Made by a program: the position numbers and the translations under genes. Positions 58,813-64,000 of a stretch of DNA of 64,000 nt are shown piece by piece (position 1 is the stretch's first letter; each line of letters begins with the position of its first letter). The notes under the pieces are model-generated. The model had not been told where the DNA came from and did not search any database. It saw only the letters and a list, made by a program, of their open reading frames with translations. This stretch comes from SKLM01 sp964575455 (GTDB lineage: Bacteria > Chloroflexota > Anaerolineae > B4-G1), in the NCBI GenBank assembly GCA_964575455.1, contig CAZNRX010000008.1, forward strand, positions 1 to 64,000, read 5' to 3'.

Positions 58813-58844
58813 GTCGTTGTAGTAGAGACTTCATTCCTTAGGAG
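58813..58844 (+). repeat. Class B leader element before folD3
   Basis: GTTGTAGTAGAGACTTCATT with CCTTAGGAG tail; the last bases form the SD of ATG 58850. Confidence 0.65.
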
Positions 58845-58849
58845 AACAT

Positions 58850-59722
58850 ATGACAGCAAAGCTATTGGACGGAAGGGCCACGTCGTCTACCATTCGCCAG
58901 GAGGTCAAGGCCGAGGTGGAGCAGCTTCAGGCCGAGCATGACGTCGTCCCTGGCTTGGCCACCGTTTTGGTGGGGGAGAATCCGGCCTCGCAGACCTACG
59001 TTAGCCTGAAGGAGAAGCAGTGTGAGCAGGCTGGCATGCGCGCTTTCGGTCACCATCTCCCTGGTGACATCAGTCAGGACGACCTGCTGGCGGAGATTGC
59101 GGCTCTGAATGCCGATCCTGAGGTGCACGGTATTCTGGTGCAGCTTCCTCTTCCTGATCACTTGGATGAGGATGAGACCTTGTCTGCCATCGCGCTAGAG
59201 AAGGACGTGGATGGCTTTCATCCGGTCAATATCGCTCGACTGACCTTGCAGGGCACGGAGCCCACCTTTGCGCCCTGCATGCCTCTAGGCTGCATCGAGT
59301 TACTCGATCGTTACAGTGTGGACATCAAGGGCGAGGAGGCCGTCGTGCTTGGCCCCAGCAACATCGTTGGTCTGCCCACTGCTCTGCTGCTCCTCCACCG
59401 CGGTGCCACACTGAGTGTGTGCCATCCGCATACTGAGGACCTGCCTGTCGTTAGCAGGCGCGCCGACATCCTCGTCGCCGCTATTGACGAGCCGGGGATG
59501 GTGAAGGGCGATTGGGTCAAGCCAGGAGCGGCTGTCATCGACGTCGGGTGGAGTCGCGTGAAGGATGAGGATGGAGAGGGCTATCGCGTCGTGGGCAACG
59601 TCGATTTCGACGAGGTGGAGCAGGTTGCGGGCTACATCACGCCGGTGCCTGGCGGTACCGGTCCCATGACTATCGCCATGCTGCTCCAGAACACGCTGCT
59701 GTCGGCCAAGCGTGCTGCCTGA
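58850..59722 (+). CDS. folD: FolD paralogue 3, canonical bifunctional enzyme
   Basis: A 290-residue methylene-THF dehydrogenase / methenyl-THF cyclohydrolase of normal length. Unlike the two other paralogues it keeps the catalytic Lys: Y50-V-S-L-K54. The remaining landmarks are complete: 'ILVQLPLPDHL', 'DVDGFHPVNIARL', 'VVLGPSNIVGLPTA', 'YITPVPGGTGPMTIAML'. The Rossmann Ser/Asn residues are conserved, but NAD versus NADP preference cannot be read by eye. It should carry out both the cyclohydrolase and dehydrogenase steps of the WL methyl branch. AGGAG from the class B element precedes ATG 58850. Confidence 0.95.
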   Translation: MTAKLLDGRATSSTIRQEVKAEVEQLQAEHDVVPGLATVLVGENPASQTYVSLKEKQCEQAGMRAFGHHLPGDISQDDLLAEIAALNADPEVHGILVQLPLPDHLDEDETLSAIALEKDVDGFHPVNIARLTLQGTEPTFAPCMPLGCIELLDRYSVDIKGEEAVVLGPSNIVGLPTALLLLHRGATLSVCHPHTEDLPVVSRRADILVAAIDEPGMVKGDWVKPGAAVIDVGWSRVKDEDGEGYRVVGNVDFDEVEQVAGYITPVPGGTGPMTIAMLLQNTLLSAKRAA

Positions 59723-59781
59723 ACGGTACTAACGGGGGATAGAAGGCATCCCATGGCGGTCGTTCGGCAGAGGGTTGGAGA

Positions 59782-59814
59782 GGTTGTTGTATAAGGACGT
59801 CAGTCCTTGGGAGG
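59782..59814 (+). repeat. Class B leader element before hdrC
   Basis: GTTGTTGTATAAGGACGTCA with GTCCTTGGGAGG tail; AAGGAC/GTCCTT can pair. The GGGAGG is the SD for TTG 59819. Confidence 0.7.
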
Positions 59815-59818
59815 ACCG

Positions 59819-60223
59819 TTGAGAACCGAGATATCCGTTGAGAAAGTACGGGGGCGTTTCGTGCAACAGGTGGAGGAGATCAGCGGTCAGGATCTCCTGG
59901 CGTGTAACCAATGCGGTAAGTGCAGCGCGGGCTGCCCCATCGTGGCCGAGATGGATATCCTGCCCAGCCAGGTCATCCGCATGGCACAGCTCGGGATGGA
60001 GGAGGTGTTGGAGACCAACACCATCTGGATCTGTGCTTCCTGCCTGACCTGTGTGGCGCGCTGTCCCAAGGGCGTCGATCTGCCTCGACTGATGGAAGCC
60101 CTGCGCCAGGTCTCCTTGCGCAAAGGGGTGGCTAAGCTGGAATTGAATGACCTCCCGGAGGACCTTCTGCAGGAGCTGCCACAGCTGGCCGTTATAGGTG
60201 GGTGTCGAAAGTATATGAGGTAG
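59819..60223 (+). CDS. hdrC: HdrC-like iron-sulfur protein
   Basis: A 134-residue protein with two [4Fe-4S] motifs: C29-x2-C32-x2-C35-x3-C39-P and C72-x2-C75-x2-C78-x3-C82-P, the signature of heterodisulfide reductase subunit C. TTG 59819 is chosen because GGGAGG lies four bases upstream; an earlier in-frame TTG at 59807 has no SD. It normally forms a tight pair with HdrB, whose gene starts 14 bases later. Here the HdrCBA set probably links ferredoxin, NADH or methylene-THF reductase electron flow; this is an inference from acetogen gene clusters. Confidence 0.9.
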   Translation: MRTEISVEKVRGRFVQQVEEISGQDLLACNQCGKCSAGCPIVAEMDILPSQVIRMAQLGMEEVLETNTIWICASCLTCVARCPKGVDLPRLMEALRQVSLRKGVAKLELNDLPEDLLQELPQLAVIGGCRKYMR

Positions 60224-60237
60224 GTTGGAGCTAGCTA

Positions 60238-61158
60238 ATGGGCATTCCTTACTTTCCAGGCTGCACGCTCTCCACGAAAGCGAAGAACTACGACCGTTCA
60301 GGACGAGCGGTGGCGGAAGCGCTTGGGTTGCCCCTGGAGGAGCTCCCGGAGTGGCAATGCTGTGGCGCAACGTTCCCGCTGATGCTGGATGATTCGATGG
60401 CCCTCATCGCGCCGACCCGGATCCTCTATCAGGCTCAGGAGGCCGGTGAACGCGTCACGACGCTCTGTTCCATCTGCTTCAACGTTCTCCGTCGTTCTCA
60501 GGCGCTCTTGGGGCGTGACGAGGAGATGTTGGATCGCATCAACTGGTTCACCGAGCAGGACTACGAGGGCGACGTGCACGTGGCACATTTCTTGGAGATC
60601 CTTCGTGACGACGTTGGATGGGGCGAGGAACCCGACCCCGCGTCGGGGGCATCAGACACCGAGAACGCGTCTTCGACAGGTGCCAGTCACCAGACGGTGG
60701 CGGAGCACGTGAAGCGGCCCCTGGCTGGCCTGAAGGTCGCTCCCTATTACGGTTGTCTTCTTCTCCGTCCCTACGAGGAGATAGGCCTTGACGATCCGGA
60801 GGATCCGCACATCCTGCACGATCTGGTGCGGGCCCTCGGCGCTGAACCGGTCGATTTCCCGTACAACGTTGAGTGCTGTGGTTCCTATCTGGTGGTCAAA
60901 GAGCCGGAGGTCACCCGATCGCTTGCCGAGGACATCATCGCTTCGGCCAGGGAGCACGGTGCCGACCTGATCATCACAGCCTGTCCGTTGTGTCAGTTCA
61001 ACCTGGACTATCCTCAGCGCGAGTCCGAGGTCAGACGTGCTGGTGAGAGGGTGCCTGTGCTCTATTTCACGCAGCTTATGGCTGTGGCGTTTGGCCTGCC
61101 GGAGGAGACGTGGGGCTTCGAGGACCATTATGTGGATCCAAGCCCCACCTTCGTGTGA
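60238..61158 (+). CDS. hdrB: HdrB-like CCG-domain protein
   Basis: A 306-residue HdrB. Two CCG domains are visible: C9 with C41-C42-G and C77-x2-C80, then a second 'YYGC', 'VECCGS' and 'ACPLC' set. These bind the unusual non-cubane [4Fe-4S] clusters that reduce the final acceptor. Between them lies a Ser/Ala/Asp-rich insertion near residues 138-165 not expected in the family. It includes a CAGGTGCCAGTCACC DNA motif that may be repeat-derived. It is spaced 14 bases from hdrC and 10 bases before hdrA1. Confidence 0.9.
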   Translation: MGIPYFPGCTLSTKAKNYDRSGRAVAEALGLPLEELPEWQCCGATFPLMLDDSMALIAPTRILYQAQEAGERVTTLCSICFNVLRRSQALLGRDEEMLDRINWFTEQDYEGDVHVAHFLEILRDDVGWGEEPDPASGASDTENASSTGASHQTVAEHVKRPLAGLKVAPYYGCLLLRPYEEIGLDDPEDPHILHDLVRALGAEPVDFPYNVECCGSYLVVKEPEVTRSLAEDIIASAREHGADLIITACPLCQFNLDYPQRESEVRRAGERVPVLYFTQLMAVAFGLPEETWGFEDHYVDPSPTFV

Positions 61159-61168
61159 GGAATCACTT

Positions 61169-62575
61169 GTGACATACAGAGCCTTGGTGATTGGGGCCGG
61201 GATCAGCGGCATGCAGGCTGCGCTGGACATCGCCAATAGCGGATACGAGGTCCTCCTGGTCGAGAAGGAGCCCGCCATTGGCGGTCACATGGCTCAGCTC
61301 TCAGAGACCTTTCCCACTCTGGATTGCTCGCAGTGCATTCTGACGCCACGCACCGTTGAGGTGGGACAGCATCCCAACATCAAGTTGCTGACGCTCAGCG
61401 AGGTGGTGGGGGTCGACGCTAAACACGAAGGACAACACGAATGGCACGAAAGGCACGAAGGTGAACACGAAGGGCGCGAATCGCTCACGAAGTTCCGCGT
61501 CCGCATCAAGCGGCATCCGCGCTACGTGCGGGAGGACAAATGCACCGCCTGCGGTGACTGCGCCGACGTCTGTCCTGTCGTGGTGCCAAACGAGTTCGAT
61601 CGGGGGCTTGCTGCTCGTCGTGCCATATATATCCCTTCACCACAGTCGGTGCCCGCGGTCTACCGGCTTGACCCAGACGCTTGTCTGGGTCTTTTTCCCC
61701 TGGCCTGTGGCAAGTGCGCCGAGGCATGTGGTGTCAGTGCCATCGACTACGATATGCAGCCCGAGATCATTGAGGAGGAGGTGGAGGCCATCGTCGTGGC
61801 CACGGGCTACGAGCTCTATCAGGACGAGGCGGTGGCGGCCTACGAGTATATGTCCCATCCCAACGTCATGGATGGGTTGGAGTTCGAACGCATCCTCTCC
61901 GCCACGGGCCCGACTGGGGGTAAGGTCGTTCGTCCGTCCGACCGTAAAGTCCCCAAGGAGGTGGTCTTCATCCAGTGCGCTGGTTCCCGCAATCCAGAGC
62001 ACGGCGTGCCTTACTGCTCCAAGATCTGCTGCATGTACACCGCCAAGCACGCCATCCTCTACAAGCATCGCGTCCCCGATGGGCAGGTCTACGTCTTCTA
62101 TATGGACATCCGGGCTGGCGGCAAGGGGTACGAGGAGTTCGTCAACCGCGCCATGGAGGAGGATGATACCGTCTACATCCGAGGTCGCGTCTCCAAGGTC
62201 TTTCCGACGGACGACAACGTGATGGTGTGGGGGGTGGACACGCTCACCGGCCGTAAGGTAGAGATCACGGCTGATCTCGTCGTCGTGGCGTCGGCCATCA
62301 TACCCTCGGCGGGGAGTCGACAGATCGCCCGCATGCTCAATATCGATGTGGATGACTTCGGATTCTACGACGCGGACAACACCGAGATGACGCCGGTCGA
62401 AAGCGGCGTGCTGGGCGTCTTCTTGGCCGGAACAGGTCTGGGGCCTCAGGATATCCCAGAGACCGTGGCGCAGGCCTCCGGGGCTGCAGCCAAGGTGCTC
62501 TCGATGTTCCAGGCGGCCGAAGTGAGTGAGGAAGCGAGCGAGTCGGAGAAGGTGCCTGTGGCGGAGGTGGCGTGA
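61169..62575 (+). CDS. hdrA: HdrA-like flavoprotein 1 (no N-terminal domain)
   Basis: A 468-residue HdrA-type protein. GTG 61169 starts directly at the FAD-binding 'VIGAGISGMQAALD' and is preceded by GAGGAA. It holds C53-x2-C56 ('TLDCSQC') and an inserted ferredoxin motif C125-x2-C128-x2-C131-x3-C135, with a second cysteine set at 'LACGKCAEAC'. The N-terminal 'CHCG' domain of full HdrA is missing. Residues about 86-104 ('KHEGQHEWHERHEGEHEGRE') are encoded by a CACGAAGG tandem repeat. It may work with the next gene, which has the opposite domain pattern. Layout also recalls QmoA. Confidence 0.88.
   Translation: MTYRALVIGAGISGMQAALDIANSGYEVLLVEKEPAIGGHMAQLSETFPTLDCSQCILTPRTVEVGQHPNIKLLTLSEVVGVDAKHEGQHEWHERHEGEHEGRESLTKFRVRIKRHPRYVREDKCTACGDCADVCPVVVPNEFDRGLAARRAIYIPSPQSVPAVYRLDPDACLGLFPLACGKCAEACGVSAIDYDMQPEIIEEEVEAIVVATGYELYQDEAVAAYEYMSHPNVMDGLEFERILSATGPTGGKVVRPSDRKVPKEVVFIQCAGSRNPEHGVPYCSKICCMYTAKHAILYKHRVPDGQVYVFYMDIRAGGKGYEEFVNRAMEEDDTVYIRGRVSKVFPTDDNVMVWGVDTLTGRKVEITADLVVVASAIIPSAGSRQIARMLNIDVDDFGFYDADNTEMTPVESGVLGVFLAGTGLGPQDIPETVAQASGAAAKVLSMFQAAEVSEEASESEKVPVAEVA
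61421..61491 (+). repeat. CACGAAGG tandem repeat inside hdrA1
   Basis: About seven imperfect 9-base units, read as His-Glu-x. It adds about 20 residues to a surface loop. Confidence 0.85.
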
Positions 62576-64000
62576 GTCGCATCGGTGTGTTCGTCTGTCA
62601 CTGCGGGATCAACATCGCGGGCACCGTGGACGTGGAGTTGGTGGCCGAGCAGATGGGTCGCCATCCAGATGTCGCCTTCGCGACGGACTACAGCTATATG
62701 TGCTCTGATCCGGGTCAGCAATTGATGCGGGATGCGATCAGGGAGCACAAGCTGGACGCTGTGGTCGTTGCTGCTTGCTCGCCTTCCATGCACGAGGCGA
62801 CGTTTCGCCGCGCTGCCTCCTCCGAGGGACTGAATCCCTACCGGTTGGAGATTGCCAACATTCGCGAACAGTGCTCCTGGGTCCATCAGCACGAGCCCGC
62901 TTCAGCGACGGAGAAGGCGGTGGAGATCGTGCGGACCGTCGTGGAGAAGGTCAAGCGGGATGAGGAGCTGGAGCCCTTCCAGTTATCGCTGACCAAGCGG
63001 GCGCTGGTGATCGGGGGCGGTATCGCGGGCATACAGGCGGCGCTGGATGTCGCCAACGCCGGATTTCCCGTCGTGCTGGTCGAGCGGGAGGATCATCTCG
63101 GAGGCAAGATGGCCCGGCTCAGCGGTACGTACCTCAATTTTCGGGCTGCGGCCGATCTGCTGCGGCGAAGGGTCGACCAGGTCCTCGCCCATCCGAACAT
63201 CGAGGTGCTGACCGGATTAGAGGTGACCGACGTCGAGGGGTATGTGGGAAACTTCGAGGTGGGGGTTGAACACGAAGGGCAACACGAAGGACACGAAGGG
63301 CACGAAAGGCGCGAAGGGGAACGGGCAGTTGCTACGCATCAGTTCGAGGTGGGGGCCGTCATCATTGCTACCGGCTGGGATGCCTATCCGCTGGATCGAT
63401 TGCCTGAGTATGGGGGCGGCGAGGTAGAGGATGTCGTGGACGGCCTCACCTTTGAGACGATGCTTCGAGATGGTAAGCTGCGCCGCCCTTCGGATGGACG
63501 GCAGCCCCGGGAGGTCGTCTTTGTGCAATGCGCGGGGTCGCGCGATCCAGAGCGGGGCGTCGCTTATTGTTCCAAGGTCTGCTGCATGGTCGTGGCCAAG
63601 CAGGCTATGATGTTCAAGGAGCAGGTGCCAGAAGGACAGGCCTACGTTTTCTACATCGACATCCGCTCGGCTGGGAAGGGCTACGAGGAGTATGTGCAGG
63701 AGGCCATGGAGGAGCAGGATATCCTCTACCTGCGGGGGAAGGTGAGCAAGATCTTCAACGACGGTAGGAGTGTGCGGGTGTGGGGCGTCGACACCTTGAG
63801 CAATCAGCCCATTGAGGTCGCGGCCGACTTGGTCGTGCTCGCCACGCCCATGCTGCCCAGCTCTGAGGCCTTCGACGTGGCTCAGATGCTCCGCGTCAGC
63901 ACCGATGAGTACGGCTTCTTCAACGAAGCGCATCCCAAACTGCGTCCGGTCGAGAGCTTGACGGCCGGCGTCTTCCTGGCCGGGGCGGCACAGGGTCCCA
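62572..64000 (+). CDS. hdrA: HdrA-like flavoprotein 2, truncated by the window end
   Basis: At least 476 residues; the gene runs off the window. GTG 62572 overlaps the previous stop (GTGA) and follows GGAGG. It has the N-terminal HdrA domain ('IGVFVCHCGINIAG', 'YMCSDPGQ', 'ACSPSMHE', 'NIREQCSWVH') and then FAD-binding 'VIGGGIAGIQAALD'. Where HdrA1 has its C-x2-C and inserted ferredoxin, this protein reads 'GTYLNFRAAADLLRRR' with no cysteines. A CACGAAGG repeat encodes 'HEGQHEGHEGHERREGE' near residues 233-250. Downstream domains (ferredoxin or MvhD) cannot be seen. It is complementary to HdrA1 and probably forms a complex with it. Confidence 0.88.
   Translation, partial: MSRIGVFVCHCGINIAGTVDVELVAEQMGRHPDVAFATDYSYMCSDPGQQLMRDAIREHKLDAVVVAACSPSMHEATFRRAASSEGLNPYRLEIANIREQCSWVHQHEPASATEKAVEIVRTVVEKVKRDEELEPFQLSLTKRALVIGGGIAGIQAALDVANAGFPVVLVEREDHLGGKMARLSGTYLNFRAAADLLRRRVDQVLAHPNIEVLTGLEVTDVEGYVGNFEVGVEHEGQHEGHEGHERREGERAVATHQFEVGAVIIATGWDAYPLDRLPEYGGGEVEDVVDGLTFETMLRDGKLRRPSDGRQPREVVFVQCAGSRDPERGVAYCSKVCCMVVAKQAMMFKEQVPEGQAYVFYIDIRSAGKGYEEYVQEAMEEQDILYLRGKVSKIFNDGRSVRVWGVDTLSNQPIEVAADLVVLATPMLPSSEAFDVAQMLRVSTDEYGFFNEAHPKLRPVESLTAGVFLAGAAQGP
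63269..63320 (+). repeat. CACGAAGG tandem repeat inside hdrA2
   Basis: Five to six units, His-Glu-x frame as in hdrA1 but at a different point of the fold. Confidence 0.85.

Noticed and set aside
61421..63320. CRISPR-like array from the CACGAAGG repeats
   Set aside because: Units are 9 bases, have no unique spacers and lie inside coding frames.

Overview
The window looks like a high-GC chromosome segment from an anaerobic member of the Chloroflexota (Anaerolineae-like or a relative). This is inferred from three things: secreted proteins with TPTP-type linkers and a C-terminal 'YLPL/FLPL' tag, a complete carbonyl-branch Wood-Ljungdahl (WL) gene set, and many short interspersed repeats placed between genes and inside them. 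No rRNA, tRNA, CRISPR array or transposase gene was recognised. GTG and TTG starts are common and most genes have strong Shine-Dalgarno (SD) sequences.

Region 1 (1-18 kb): a cupin gene that may be leaderless and its overlapping partner; a 1.1 kb gene-poor gap; a giant exported multidomain protein (CSLREA/beta-helix, DUF11, carbohydrate-binding-like, cohesin-like and dockerin-like modules); then five tandem FG-GAP/VCBS paralogues sharing a 'GCPVFLPL' tag and, in part, a structured intergenic repeat.

Region 2 (18-24 kb): a SARP/BTAD-AAA regulator fused in frame to an alpha/beta hydrolase that has its own internal SD and start, then a non-pyrrolysine MttB-family methyltransferase and a GPH-type transporter.

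Region 3 (24-31.4 kb): a 270-bp MITE-like element; a four-gene cluster encoding an M4 (thermolysin-like) peptidase without signal peptide, a probable metzincin-like pseudoenzyme, a CHAT (caspase-like) protease and a membrane protein; a broken VOC gene; a Cys/Met-metabolism PLP enzyme.

Region 4 (31.6-38.5 kb, minus strand): a tungsten-type aldehyde:ferredoxin oxidoreductase with a MoaD/ThiS-like protein, MutS2, a CvpA-like membrane protein, and the first of three FolD paralogues.

Region 5 (38.8-64 kb, plus strand): a WL island. In order: NarL-type regulator, GAF sensor kinase, FolD2 with an extra N-terminal domain, a second NarL-type regulator, a DUF166-like protein, formate-THF ligase (long form), a small HMA-like protein, CO dehydrogenase, acetyl-CoA synthase fused to the small corrinoid-protein subunit (AcsB-AcsD), AcsC, the corrinoid reactivator, CooC, AcsE, FolD3, HdrC, HdrB, HdrA and a second HdrA cut by the window end. 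Together they activate formate on THF, reduce the C1 unit, pass methyl via AcsE to the corrinoid protein, and join it with CO on acetyl-CoA synthase. The Hdr proteins probably supply or confurcate electrons. The most distinctive points are the AcsB-AcsD fusion, two kinds of recurring leader placed just before WL start codons, two FolD paralogues without the catalytic lysine, and the four-gene peptidase cluster.
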